64,000 nt of DNA. Source: Mumia xiangluensis. Its GTDB lineage: Bacteria; Actinomycetota; Actinomycetes; Propionibacteriales; Nocardioidaceae. Shown here piece after piece: positions 29,326-38,162 of the stretch (position 1 is the stretch's first letter; every line of letters starts with the position of its first letter). The stretch spans positions 1 through 64,000 of the forward strand of contig NZ_WJYO01000007.1 in the NCBI RefSeq assembly GCF_010994095.1. Direction: 5' to 3'. A program made the translations under genes and the position numbers. The notes beneath the pieces were generated by a model. It made no database searches, was not told the origin of the DNA, and was given only the letters and a program-made list of their open reading frames with translations.

Positions 29326-31008
29326 TCAGTCGCGCGTGAGCCGGCGGTGGGTCAGCGCGTGCGGACGGGCGGCCTCCGGACCGAGACGCTCGATCTTGTT
29401 GGCCTCGTAGTCGGCGAAGTTGCCCTCGTACCAGTACCAGTTGGCGGCGTTCTCGGAGTCACCCTCCCACGCGAGGATGTGGGTAGCGACGCGGTCGAGG
29501 AACCACCGATCGTGGGAGATCACGACAGCACAGCCCGGGAACTCGAGGAGCGCGTCCTCCAGCGACTGCAGCGTCTCGACGTCCAGGTCGTTGGTGGGCT
29601 CGTCGAGAAGCAGCAGGTTGCCGCCCATCTTGAGGGTCAGCGCCAGGTTGAGACGGTTGCGCTCGCCTCCGGACAGGATGCCCGCGCGCTTCTGCTGGTC
29701 AGGGCCCTTGAAGCCGAAGGACGCGACGTACGCCCGGCTGGGCATCTCGAAGTTGGCGACCTTGATGTGGTCCAGACCGTCGGAGACGACCTCCCACACG
29801 TTCTTTGACGGATCGATGCCGCCGCGCGACTGGTCGACGTAGGAGATCTTGACCGTGCTGCCGACGGTCAGGGCGCCCGCGTCGGGCTGCTCCTCCCCCA
29901 CGATCATCTTGAACAGCGTGGTCTTGCCGACACCGTTGGGTCCCACGATGCCGACGATGCCGGCACGCGGCAACGAGAAGCTGAGGTCGTCGATGAGCGC
30001 ACGGTCGCCGAAGCCCTTCGACAGGTTCTTGGCGTCGAGCACGACGTCGCCGAGGCGCGGGCCTGCCGGGATGTTGATCTCGGAGAGGTCGACCGAACGA
30101 CGACGCTCGGCCTCCGCGGCGAGCTCCTCGTAGCGCGCCAGACGCGACTTGCTCTTGGCCTGACGTGCCTTCGGGTTGGAGCGGACCCACTCCAGCTCGC
30201 GCTCGAGGATCTTCTGGCGCTTCGCGTCCTTCTTGCCCTCAACCACGAGCCGCTGCTTCTTGGTCTCGAGGTAGGTGGAGTAGTTGCCCTCGTACGGGTG
30301 GGTCTTGCCGCGGTCGAGCTCGAGGATCCACTGGGCGACGTTGTCGAGGAAGTAACGGTCGTGGGTGACGGCGAGGACCGCGCCGGGGTACTTGGCGAGG
30401 TGCTGCTCGAGCCACAGCACGCTCTCGGCGTCCAGGTGGTTGGTGGGCTCGTCGAGGAGCAGGAGATCGGGCTGCTGGAGCAGGAGCTTGCACAGCGCGA
30501 CGCGTCGGCGCTCACCGCCCGAGAGGTTGTCGACGATGGTGTCCGGCGGCGGGCAGCGCAGCGCGTCCATCGCCTGCTCGAGCCGCGAGTCGAGGTCCCA
30601 CGCGTTCGCGTGGTCGAGGTCCGTCTGCAGCTCACCCATCTCCGCGAGGAGGGTGTCGTAGTCGGCGTCGGGGCTCGCGAGCTCCTCGCTGATCGCGTTG
30701 TAGCGGTCGAGCTTGCCCTTGATCTCGGCGACGGCCTCCTCGACGTTCTCGAGGACGGTCGCACCCTCGGTCAGCGGCGGCTCCTGCATGAGCATGCCGA
30801 CGGTCGCCTCGGGGTCCTTGTAGGCGTCGCCGTTGCTCGGCTGCTCGATGCCGGCCATCAGCTTGAGCAGCGTCGACTTGCCGGTGCCGTTCGGGCCGAC
30901 GACGCCGATCTTGGCGCCGTGGAGGAACGAGAGTGTGACGTTGTCGAGAACGACCTTGTCGCCGAGCGACTTGCGGACGTTGCGCAGGGTGAACACGTAG
31001 TCAGCCAT
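29326..31008 (-). CDS. ettA: Energy-dependent translational throttle protein EttA (ABC-F)
   Basis: EttA binds the ribosomal E site and gates the first elongation steps according to the ATP/ADP ratio. The 560-residue length and the EttA order are intact: Walker A GPNGTGKST (about 38-46), LSGGERRRVALCK, LLLDEPTNHLDAES, the arm and P-site tip linker (KQRLVVEGKKDAKRQ), then Walker A GPNGVGKTT and ILSGGERNRLNLAL with LLLDEPTNDLD. No membrane part exists. ATG 31008 follows a TAGGCT box (minus strand 31023-31018) by 9 bases, so the leader is only a few bases. Confidence 0.95.
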   Translation of the reverse strand: MADYVFTLRNVRKSLGDKVVLDNVTLSFLHGAKIGVVGPNGTGKSTLLKLMAGIEQPSNGDAYKDPEATVGMLMQEPPLTEGATVLENVEEAVAEIKGKLDRYNAISEELASPDADYDTLLAEMGELQTDLDHANAWDLDSRLEQAMDALRCPPPDTIVDNLSGGERRRVALCKLLLQQPDLLLLDEPTNHLDAESVLWLEQHLAKYPGAVLAVTHDRYFLDNVAQWILELDRGKTHPYEGNYSTYLETKKQRLVVEGKKDAKRQKILERELEWVRSNPKARQAKSKSRLARYEELAAEAERRRSVDLSEINIPAGPRLGDVVLDAKNLSKGFGDRALIDDLSFSLPRAGIVGIVGPNGVGKTTLFKMIVGEEQPDAGALTVGSTVKISYVDQSRGGIDPSKNVWEVVSDGLDHIKVANFEMPSRAYVASFGFKGPDQQKRAGILSGGERNRLNLALTLKMGGNLLLLDEPTNDLDVETLQSLEDALLEFPGCAVVISHDRWFLDRVATHILAWEGDSENAANWYWYEGNFADYEANKIERLGPEAARPHALTHRRLTRD

Positions 31009-31074
31009 GATGGGTCCAGCCTAGGCGCTCCCCCGGCGGTCGCGTGAATCGGCCACCGGAGGAGCTGGGCAGGC

Positions 31075-31539
31075 TCAGACGGCGACCGGCTCGGGCCGCT
31101 GGTCCGGGACGGCGTGGGTGCTCTCGAACGCCGCCACCGCCTCACCCTCCTGGGACGGCGCCTCGGCTGTGGGCGCCGGCTCGTTGCGTCGGAACGTGGT
31201 CGTCCCCCGGTTGAGGTCGTGGCAGACCGCCGTCGCCTCGAGGATGTCGCGGCGGTGCTCCTCGCCGGACTCCTTGTCCTTCCAGGCGTGGGTGCGCAGT
31301 CGCCCGAGCACCACCACCGGATCGCCCAGCTGGAGGGAGGCGGCGGCGTTCTGTGCGAGCGTGCGTGCCGCCTTGACGGTGATCCACACGGTCGGGAGGT
31401 CGCGCCAACCGCCCTGCTGGCGGTCGTAGAAGCGCGGCGTGGATCCCACCCGGAACATCGCCCACGCGAAGCTGCCGCTCTCGCGAAGCTCCACGGGGGT
31501 GCCGAGGTTGCCGTACACGGTCATCTGGTTGTCGCTCAT
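31075..31539 (-). CDS. ssb: Single-stranded DNA-binding protein (OB fold)
   Basis: This 154-residue OB-fold protein has MTVYGNLGTPVELRESGSFA, TVWITVKAARTLAQNAAASL and DPVVVLGRLRTHAWKDKESG, a divergent second SSB type rather than the main replicative one. The tail lacks the DDDIPF-like acidic tip that recruits partner proteins. A CAGGAG ribosome site precedes ATG 31539. A hairpin at 31596-31631 separates it from the GTPase pair upstream, so it has its own promoter. Probably a paralogue used in repair or competence; that is inference. Confidence 0.85.
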   Translation of the reverse strand: MSDNQMTVYGNLGTPVELRESGSFAWAMFRVGSTPRFYDRQQGGWRDLPTVWITVKAARTLAQNAAASLQLGDPVVVLGRLRTHAWKDKESGEEHRRDILEATAVCHDLNRGTTTFRRNEPAPTAEAPSQEGEAVAAFESTHAVPDQRPEPVAV

Positions 31540-31595
31540 GGGCGCTCCTGTCGTCGGGGACGCCCTCTAGGTGGGTCCTGCGGTCAGGAACGAAC

Positions 31596-31631
31596 CACGC
31601 CGCGCCCGTCGCTGTGGACGGGCGCGGCGTG
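31596..31631 (-). terminator. Terminator after the dynamin-like pair
   Basis: CACGCCGCGCCCGTC and GACGGGCGCGGCGTG form a perfect 15-bp stem with a 6-base loop, 19 bases beyond the stop at 31651. On the minus strand it is followed by GTTCGTTCC. Confidence 0.75.
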
Positions 31632-31650
31632 TGGACGAACTGGTCTCGGC

Positions 31651-33249
31651 TCAGGCGTTGCGGCCGAGGGCCTGCGCGATGCCGCGCCGCGCCTGGTCGT
31701 ACGCGGCGAGCTCGGCGTCGACCGGGCCGAGCACCCGAGCACGAGCGACCTCGGCGATCGTGTCGCGAAGTCGATCCTCGACCCCGCGCGCCCTGCGCCG
31801 CGCCGAGGACTTGGCGGCGACGGTCGTGACCAGCGCGAGTCCGAGGCCGACCACGAGGCCGACGCCCGCGAGGATCACGGGCAGCCAGACACCCGCGACG
31901 GTCGGTGCAGAGGTGCTCCCGGTCAGGCCGGCACCGGCGAGGGCGAGGAGCCAGAGGAGCCCGCCCACGGTCGCGGCCAGGGCGACCCACTGGATCGCCT
32001 TGACGGTCGACCACCATGCCGGCGCTCGGCCGACTCCCACGCCGGTCGAGGCCATCGCGCTGTCCAGCACGTCTCCGAGGTCGCGGTTGGGGACGACGAC
32101 CGCGCGCCGCATCGACTGGACCCAGGACGGCGTGAGGCCGATCGTGGACTTCTCGGCGACGTCGCGGACGGCGACGTCGACCGCCGGCCGCTGCACCCGC
32201 GCCGCGACGACACCGTCATCGGCGGCCCGCGACTTGGAGCGGCCGATCAGCCTCAGCGGCGGCCAGGTCGTCGCTGCGACCGCCTGCGAGATGAGGGTCT
32301 TCTCGGTGGAGTCGGCGACGGCGGCGATGCCCGCCGCGTCGGCCAGCGTGTCGACGAGCTGGTCGCGGTCGGAGTCCGTCAGCCCGATCGCCGGTGCGTC
32401 GCCGCTGAGCTGCTCGAACGCCTTCGCGATGTGCTCGACGTCGGCACCGGTCCGCATGCCCGCCGCCTGCTTGTCACGGATCCGGCGTACAAGAGCGCGC
32501 TTGAGGTCGTCCACGCCGTCGCCGCGCAGCGCCGACACCGCCAGCACCGGGACGCCGGCGAGGCCGTCCTCGGCCAGCAGACGGCGTACGTCCTGCAGGG
32601 CGCCGTCCCACTTCTCGGGAGGGAGCTTGTCGATCTGGTTGAGCACCACCATCGTGACGGCCGCGTGACGCGCCAGCGGGCGGAGGTAGCGGTCGTGGAT
32701 GGCCGCGTCGGCGTACTTCTGGGGGTCGAGGACCCATACGAACACGTCGGCGTACTGGACGAGCCGGTCGACCTCGAGGTGGTGGGCCACCTCGGTCGAG
32801 TCGTGGTCAGGGAGGTCGAGGAGCACCAAGCCGTCGAGGTTGGTGTCGTCGGTGGTCGACCCGAGCGGGCTCGTCAGGGACATCTGCTGACGCTCGGCGA
32901 TGCCCATCCAGCTCAGCAGCTCGCGCGTGCCGCTGTCGCCCCACGCCACGGCCATCGCCCACGACGTCGTCGGTCGGCGGACGCCCACAGCGGAGAGCTC
33001 GATGCCGGCGACGGCGTTGAACAGGGACGACTTGCCTGAGCCGGTCGCGCCCGCGAGCGCGACGACGGTGCGGTCGCTCGCCAGCCGGAGGCGCTCGCCT
33101 GCACGGCGTACGACGGCGGCTCCCTCCTCGACGAGGGCGGGGTCAAGGCGGCCGGCGGTCGCGTCGACGGCGCGGGCGAGTCCGTCGACGCGTGCGGCGA
33201 CGTCACCGCCGCTCGTGCTGAACAGCGGTGCGAGAGGGGTGTCTGTCAC
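31651..33249 (-). CDS. Dynamin-like GTPase with C-terminal membrane hairpin
   Basis: This 532-residue GTPase has G1 GATGSGKSS (67-75), G3 DLPDHDS, G4 NQID and a C-terminal pair of transmembrane helices (QWVALAATVGGLLWLLALAG and WLPVILAGVGLVVGLGLALV) followed by a cytoplasmic helical segment. Two adjacent genes of this kind are the DynA/DynB layout of Streptomyces, where they stabilise FtsZ rings at division septa. The start overlaps nothing: the preceding gene ends at 33251, 1 base away, so the two are one operon. The septal role is inference from the Streptomyces pair. Confidence 0.82.
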   Translation of the reverse strand: MTDTPLAPLFSTSGGDVAARVDGLARAVDATAGRLDPALVEEGAAVVRRAGERLRLASDRTVVALAGATGSGKSSLFNAVAGIELSAVGVRRPTTSWAMAVAWGDSGTRELLSWMGIAERQQMSLTSPLGSTTDDTNLDGLVLLDLPDHDSTEVAHHLEVDRLVQYADVFVWVLDPQKYADAAIHDRYLRPLARHAAVTMVVLNQIDKLPPEKWDGALQDVRRLLAEDGLAGVPVLAVSALRGDGVDDLKRALVRRIRDKQAAGMRTGADVEHIAKAFEQLSGDAPAIGLTDSDRDQLVDTLADAAGIAAVADSTEKTLISQAVAATTWPPLRLIGRSKSRAADDGVVAARVQRPAVDVAVRDVAEKSTIGLTPSWVQSMRRAVVVPNRDLGDVLDSAMASTGVGVGRAPAWWSTVKAIQWVALAATVGGLLWLLALAGAGLTGSTSAPTVAGVWLPVILAGVGLVVGLGLALVTTVAAKSSARRRARGVEDRLRDTIAEVARARVLGPVDAELAAYDQARRGIAQALGRNA

Positions 33250-33250
33250 G

Positions 33251-34963
33251 TCAGTCCCAGTCCTCGGGGATCAGGTCGGTGTGTCGCGCGTCCTCGGCGG
33301 CCCGCGCAGCGGCTCGAATGCTATCGGCTGCGGAGGGTGCAGCGGCAGCCCTCGCGAGGACGTCGTAGAAACGCTGGCGCTCGTCCCGCAGGACGGTGCC
33401 CGCACGGCGCAGCAGGTCTTCCTTGGCGAGCTCGAGCAGACGGTGCGCGGTGGCGTCGTCGAAGACGTCGACGAGCAGGTCACGAGCCATCGTGGCGCCG
33501 CTCGCGTCGTCGCGCGGTGCCAGCTCGCTGACGACGCAGACGCCGAGCGTCACGGCTGAGCCTGAGGTGCCGAGCGCGAGGAACCTCGCCGTCATGCGGT
33601 GCTCGGCGCCCTCGGACCGGACGATCTCGGTGCACGCCTCGATCCAGTCGGAGGCGATGCGCTCGGCGCGCGAGCGCAGGGTGCGGGTCGCGCGCTCCAG
33701 CTCGCGGCCCGATCCGGCGAGGAGGGAGCGGCCGGCGGCGGACTCCTCCCAGGCCTGGTAGGCGGCGTGCGCGCCGGCCTCGGCCTGCTCGAGGAGAAGC
33801 AGCTCGATGTCGTGGGCGAGCGACTCCTGGACCTCCGTGACGCGGGCTCGACGGCCGCGGACGCTGTCCACGATGCGGTCGCGCAGGCGTCCGATGCGGT
33901 CGTCGGCGCCGCGGAGCAGGTCGCCCGATCCGGCGAAGTCACGCCAGCGGGCCGCCAGCTCGCCCCGCATCAGGGTGCCGTCCGACAGGTCCTTGGCGAA
34001 CGCCGCCTCGGCACCGGTGTAGGCGCGGTCGACGTCCTCGACGAGCGACGTGAGCACGGCGCCCTGGTCCGCCACCGCATCGGCGACGTCGAAGGCGCTG
34101 AAGACGATCTTGCGGACCGCGCCGTCGAGGGTCTGCGTCACGATCGCGGCACGCACCTCCGGGTCGGCGGCGAGGTCGTGCAGCCAGTTGAGGATCGGCG
34201 CCACGGCGCTCGGGGCCAGCAGGCCGTCCTCGTCGACGTCGCCCTCGAGGACCGTGAACAGGGGCGAGTCCTGCAGGCCACGGGCGGTCAGCATGCGCGC
34301 GAGGTGACCACGCACCTCGCCCATGGACGACTCGGGGGTACGGTCGAGCACGATCGCGACGGCGGCGCTGCGGTCGGCCGCCTCCCGCAGGTAGTCCCAC
34401 GGCACCTGGTCGGCGTAGCGGGCTGCGGACGTCACGAAGAGCCAGAGGTCGGCCGCGGCGAGCAGCTCGCCGGCGAGCCGACGGTTGTCGGCCTCCACCG
34501 AGTCGACGTCGGGGGCGTCGAGGAGCGCGAGACCCTGCGGGACCGTGTGCGCCGCGACGAGCGTCAGCGCACGCGTGTCGTGCGACTGGGTGGTCGCACG
34601 CGCCAGGTCGGGGAGGATCCGGTCCGGCTGGAACCACTCCGCGTCGGCAGGGTTGTGCACGAGCACCGCCGACCGGGTCGTCGGCCGCAGCACGCCGGAC
34701 TCGGTGACACGACGGCCGACGAGCGAGTTGACGAGCGTCGACTTGCCGGCGCCGGTGGACCCGCCGATCACCGTCAGCAGGGGCGCGCCGAGCTGCACCA
34801 GGCGCGGAAGGATGTAGTCATCGAGCTGCGAGAGCAGCGATCGCTGGGCTTCGCGCCCTTCAGCCGCGCCTGGGACGTCGAGACCCAGGGCAGCACCGCC
34901 CAGCTCGGTGCGCAGCTTGAGCAGCGCAGCGAGCAGGGTCGCGGTGGAACCATCCCTCGACAC
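33251..34963 (-). CDS. Dynamin-like GTPase, soluble partner
   Basis: This 570-residue protein has G1 GGSTGAGKST (67-76), G3 LLDAPDVDS and G4 VLDRTP (variant). Long helical regions after about residue 280 (REAADRSAAV, VEDVDRAYTGAEAAFAKD) fit a dynamin stalk. No convincing transmembrane segment is seen, unlike its neighbour, though one hydrophobic stretch near 455-470 (GTSGSAVTLGVCVVSEL) could dip into the membrane. GTG 34963 has a perfect GGAGG 10 bases upstream. Gene order and coupling with the GTPase at 31651 suggest a heteromeric membrane-remodelling pair. Confidence 0.8.
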   Translation of the reverse strand: MSRDGSTATLLAALLKLRTELGGAALGLDVPGAAEGREAQRSLLSQLDDYILPRLVQLGAPLLTVIGGSTGAGKSTLVNSLVGRRVTESGVLRPTTRSAVLVHNPADAEWFQPDRILPDLARATTQSHDTRALTLVAAHTVPQGLALLDAPDVDSVEADNRRLAGELLAAADLWLFVTSAARYADQVPWDYLREAADRSAAVAIVLDRTPESSMGEVRGHLARMLTARGLQDSPLFTVLEGDVDEDGLLAPSAVAPILNWLHDLAADPEVRAAIVTQTLDGAVRKIVFSAFDVADAVADQGAVLTSLVEDVDRAYTGAEAAFAKDLSDGTLMRGELAARWRDFAGSGDLLRGADDRIGRLRDRIVDSVRGRRARVTEVQESLAHDIELLLLEQAEAGAHAAYQAWEESAAGRSLLAGSGRELERATRTLRSRAERIASDWIEACTEIVRSEGAEHRMTARFLALGTSGSAVTLGVCVVSELAPRDDASGATMARDLLVDVFDDATAHRLLELAKEDLLRRAGTVLRDERQRFYDVLARAAAAPSAADSIRAAARAAEDARHTDLIPEDWD

Positions 34964-35064
34964 TCGAACCTCCGGAGAAGGTGTGCTTTATCGGTTCAGC
35001 GTAGTGGAGACCCCAACGCGCGCTGTAGCCGCGACCCTCGCGAACTGTCCCGGCGTCGTCCACG

Positions 35065-36513
35065 TCACGGCCGGGGTGGACCGGTGCGGCCGTCGCCGCC
35101 CGGGGCGTTCGGAGGCACGTCCGCAGGTCGGGGCGGGGCAGCCGGCGGCGAACCTGGAGGCAGGTACGGCGCTGGCGGCGGCGCGTACGGCGGTGGCTGC
35201 CGAGCCGCGTACGGCGGTGTCGGCGGCGGTGGCGCGTACGGCGGTGGCTGCCGTGCCGCGTACGGCGGCGGAGCGTACGGCGTGGGCTGCTGACCGTACG
35301 TCGGCCGTGGCGGGACATATCCGAAGCGCAGCGGCGCGGGCAGCACGACGTACGGGCGGAGCACCCGCATCTGCACGAGGATCCCGTCGACGCGCTCGGC
35401 GGCCTTCGGCTTCGCGAGCCGGTCGATCACACCGGCGTACAGGAACGCCATTGTGATTGCCCGCCGCTGGTAGAGCCGGGTCGCCTTCGCGGAGGCGTCT
35501 CCGCCGTACGTGCGGGCGTGCCTGACGGCCTTGCCACGGTAGGACAGCGACGCGATGAAGGGGATCTCGTCCGCGACGAGCCACCCGCGGCGCGCGATGT
35601 CGGTGAGCGCACGCGTCAGGTAGCGGCCCTGGTTGCGACGGGCGATCGCCGCCAGCACGATCGTCCCGGCGAGGAGCAGCCCGGTGAACCCGTACGCGAG
35701 GAGGAAGCCCGTGCCGCCGAGGTAGCTGACGCCGCCGTTCCAGATGCCGTGCAGCACCATGCTCCCCAGAAGCCCGCCCGCGCACAGCAGCACGCGGACG
35801 GCCACCGAACGCTGCCGGACGGCGAGGCCGATCGCGATCCCGAACGCCGCGGTGAACATCGGGTGCGCGAACGGGCTCATGATGCCGCGAAGGACGAACG
35901 TCGCCGTGGTGGCGCCGGCCCCCTCGACGCCTGTCTCGTCGATGCCGAGGTAGGCGCCCGCGTAGTAGCCGATGTTCTCGACGAAGGCGAAGCCGAGCCC
36001 CACGAGCCCCGCGAACACGAGGCCGTCGATCAGCCCGTCGATCACACGACGCATCCGCAGGAACGTGAGCAGGAGGAACAGGCACTTCGCCGGCTCCTCG
36101 GTGACCGGCGCGATGAACGTGGCGAGCGCCTCGTCCGACAGGTCGAAGGTCTCGGAGATGAAGATCTGGGCCGCGAGGGCGAGACCCACGGAGACCACAC
36201 CACCCCAGACCACCGCGGCGAGCTTGTAGTGCCACGGCTCCGGCTCATAGCGGTCGAGCCAGAAGAAGCAGCCGAGCAGCGCCGGGAGGGGCAGGAGCGC
36301 GTACAAGAGGCTGAGACCGCTGCCTGCGACGTCGCCGCTGGTGATCGACAGGAAGCCTGCGCCGACCACGCCGATCGCGGCCGTCACGAACATGAGCACG
36401 ACGAGCAGGGTGTGACCGCGCTGCCACAAGGGGTCGGGCAGCTTCGGCAGCGGCCCGAGCGGGGCCGGCGCGCGAGGAGGCTGTGGCTGAGGCGCCGACC
36501 AGGGCTGGGACAC
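35065..36513 (-). CDS. prsW: PrsW family intramembrane metalloprotease
   Basis: PrsW-type proteins (CPBP-related) cleave membrane substrates such as anti-sigma factors. The 482-residue protein has eight or so helices and the three signature motifs: EEPAK (139-143), FAFVENIGYY (175-184), and His residues in SPFAHPMFTAAFG and VLHGIWNG. An extra low-complexity C-terminus (after about 400) repeats PPYAARQPPPYAPPP-like units rich in Pro and Tyr, and the N-terminus is also Pro-rich. These tails look cytoplasmic and may bind partners. It ends 101 bases upstream of the dynamin pair on the same strand. Substrate unknown. Confidence 0.9.
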   Translation of the reverse strand: MSQPWSAPQPQPPRAPAPLGPLPKLPDPLWQRGHTLLVVLMFVTAAIGVVGAGFLSITSGDVAGSGLSLLYALLPLPALLGCFFWLDRYEPEPWHYKLAAVVWGGVVSVGLALAAQIFISETFDLSDEALATFIAPVTEEPAKCLFLLLTFLRMRRVIDGLIDGLVFAGLVGLGFAFVENIGYYAGAYLGIDETGVEGAGATTATFVLRGIMSPFAHPMFTAAFGIAIGLAVRQRSVAVRVLLCAGGLLGSMVLHGIWNGGVSYLGGTGFLLAYGFTGLLLAGTIVLAAIARRNQGRYLTRALTDIARRGWLVADEIPFIASLSYRGKAVRHARTYGGDASAKATRLYQRRAITMAFLYAGVIDRLAKPKAAERVDGILVQMRVLRPYVVLPAPLRFGYVPPRPTYGQQPTPYAPPPYAARQPPPYAPPPPTPPYAARQPPPYAPPPAPYLPPGSPPAAPPRPADVPPNAPGGDGRTGPPRP

Positions 36514-36569
36514 AGGACGACCCTATCGGCGTACGCCGACCACCCCGCCGCCGCTATGGTGTCGCTTGG

Positions 36570-36643
36570 GCGCCCGTAGCTCAGCTGGACAGAGCAGCGG
36601 CCTTCTAATCCGCCGGTCGCAGGTTCGAATCCTGCCGGGCGCG
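36570..36643 (+). tRNA. tRNA-Arg (TCT)
   Basis: The cloverleaf folds with acceptor GCGCCCG/CGGGCGC, T arm GCAGG-TTCGAAT-CCTGC and anticodon loop CTTCTAA, reading AGA. The anticodon stem GCGGC/TCCGC has a C-U mismatch at the closing pair next to the loop, where other tRNA-Arg(TCT) genes have a pair. CCA is not encoded. It reads AGA, a codon that is rare in this GC-rich DNA. Confidence 0.93.
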
Positions 36644-36668
36644 CTCAGCTCTCCCGGTCAGCTCCCGG

Positions 36669-37115
36669 TCAGCTCTCCAGGGCGGCGTCGAGGACGATCT
36701 CGGGGACCGCGGCGAGCGCCTTGCTGACCGGGCACGCCTTCTTGGTCTCCTCGGCCACGTCCGCGAACTGCTCGGCGGTCAGGCCGTCGACCTTCGCGCG
36801 GACGGTGAGCACGATCTGGGAGATGAGCAGCCCGCCGTTCTCCCGGTCTGGGCGCACGGTGACGTCCGCCTTCACCGTCGACGACTGCGGGGTCCCGCCG
36901 GCGTTCGCGATGCCGCCCGACAGCGCCATCGAGTAGCAGGCAGCGTGCGCGGCCGCGATCAGCTCCTCGGGGCTCGTGGTCCCGTCTGCCTCGTCCGCGA
37001 CGCGCTTGGGGAAGGAGACGTCGAAGGACCCCGCCCCGGAGCTGTCGAGGTTCACGCTCCCCGAGCCGTCCTGCAGCCCGCCGGTCCACTGCGTCGTTGC
37101 CGTGCGTACGGCCAT
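36669..37115 (-). CDS. OsmC/Ohr family peroxiredoxin
   Basis: OsmC-type proteins reduce organic hydroperoxides with two cysteines. The 148-residue protein has Cys60 (AAAHAACYSMAL) and Cys128 (KKACPVSKAL), both in family positions. The N-terminal WTGGLQDGSGSVNLDSS strand motif fits OsmC better than Ohr. ATG 37115 has GAGGAG 9 bases upstream; longer in-frame readings start within the dsbA-like gene's terminator region and are rejected. It stands between tRNA-Arg and the DsbA-like gene. Confidence 0.93.
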   Translation of the reverse strand: MAVRTATTQWTGGLQDGSGSVNLDSSGAGSFDVSFPKRVADEADGTTSPEELIAAAHAACYSMALSGGIANAGGTPQSSTVKADVTVRPDRENGGLLISQIVLTVRAKVDGLTAEQFADVAEETKKACPVSKALAAVPEIVLDAALES

Positions 37116-37166
37116 GATGTCGCTCCTCGTCTCGTCCGGTGTCGTCCCTGCCCACCGTAGAGAACG

Positions 37167-37199
37167 GACGCCCCGTACGCACGAGGCGTACGGGGCGTC
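37167..37199 (-). terminator. Terminator after the DsbA-like gene
   Basis: GACGCCCCGTACGC (37167-37180) and GCGTACGGGGCGTC (37186-37199) form a perfect 14-bp stem with a 5-base loop, 35 bases beyond the stop at 37235. Confidence 0.7.
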
Positions 37200-37234
37200 A
37201 CTGCCGGCGGGGCCGGCGGGGGAGCTGTCGTGCG

Positions 37235-38035
37235 TCAGCCGGCCTGCGCGGCCTCGACTGCGGCCTGGATGTCGGCGAGACCCGGCGTCGTCGGCTGTCC
37301 GTCGACCTCGGGACCGTTGACCGTCACGCCGTCGACCCAGATGGTCGGCGTGCCGCTCAGCTTGTTGCCGTCGGCGTCGGGGTTCTCGAACGCGGCCTCC
37401 GTCGGCGGGCCCTGGACCTCGGCCCAGTCCCGGAACGGACGACCCTCGACGCACTCCTTCGCACCCTCGGCACCGGCGTTCTCGGCCATCTCGACGAAGG
37501 CCGAGGTGGCGACGTCGCCGCCCTCGCTCGGCTGGTTCGCGAAGACCTGCTCGGCGAAGTCGCGGTACGCCGCGGAGCCGGACTCCTCGAAGACGCACAT
37601 CGACGCACCGAGCGCGTCGCTGGAGAACTGGGTCAGGAACGCGATCGGACGGAACTCGGCCTCGATCGTGCCGGCCTTGACCTGCTCGTCGATCCAGGCA
37701 CCGGCCTCGGTCTCGAACGACTTGCAGTGCGGGCAGGCGAAGTCCTCGAAGATGGTGACCTTGACGGCCTCGGGGTTGGCCGTGCCACCGAGATCGGTGG
37801 CGGACAGCACGACACCGTTGTCCTCCGTCAGCCCCTTCGGGGTGCGGACGGGATCACCGGCAGCGTTGTCCACCGCGGACTTGACGGCGACACCGGCGAC
37901 CGCGATCACGACGAGCACCGCGGCCACGACAGCGGCCGTGATGATGTTGCGGCGTCGCTTCTCCTGCCGTTCGCGCTCCTTGCGCAGCTCGGCTGCTCGC
38001 TCGCGGCGTTCGCGCTTGTCGTCCCTGCTGGCCAC
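37235..38035 (-). CDS. Membrane-anchored DsbA-like thiol-disulfide oxidoreductase
   Basis: This 266-residue protein has a strongly basic cytoplasmic start (RRERAAELRKERERQEKRRR), one membrane helix (31-52) and an extracytoplasmic thioredoxin domain with the active site CPHC at 101-104 (EDFACPHCKSF). The helical insertion and the cis-Pro (GTPTIWVDG) are those of DsbA/MdbA-type oxidants that form disulfides in exported actinobacterial proteins. Two further Cys (CVFEE, KECVEG) could form a structural disulfide. GTG 38035 is the start. The Cys-paired surface protein at 44610 would be a plausible client; this is inference. Confidence 0.9.
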   Translation of the reverse strand: MASRDDKRERRERAAELRKERERQEKRRRNIITAAVVAAVLVVIAVAGVAVKSAVDNAAGDPVRTPKGLTEDNGVVLSATDLGGTANPEAVKVTIFEDFACPHCKSFETEAGAWIDEQVKAGTIEAEFRPIAFLTQFSSDALGASMCVFEESGSAAYRDFAEQVFANQPSEGGDVATSAFVEMAENAGAEGAKECVEGRPFRDWAEVQGPPTEAAFENPDADGNKLSGTPTIWVDGVTVNGPEVDGQPTTPGLADIQAAVEAAQAG

Positions 38036-38148
38036 CTGGCAACCATCCTTCGTCTACGGACACGTGTCGCCCGTCCAACGGATGTGGCGGCGCCCGCGTT
38101 CCCGGCTTTTCGCGACCCAGGCTACCTGTCGGCGTCAGAGGGTGAGGC

Positions 38149-38154
38149 TAGGGT
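38149..38154 (+). promoter_or_regulatory. -10 box of orn
   Basis: TAGGGT ends 8 bases before GTG 38163, again predicting a leaderless mRNA and supporting that start. Confidence 0.5.
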
Positions 38155-38162
38155 GGTTGGCC

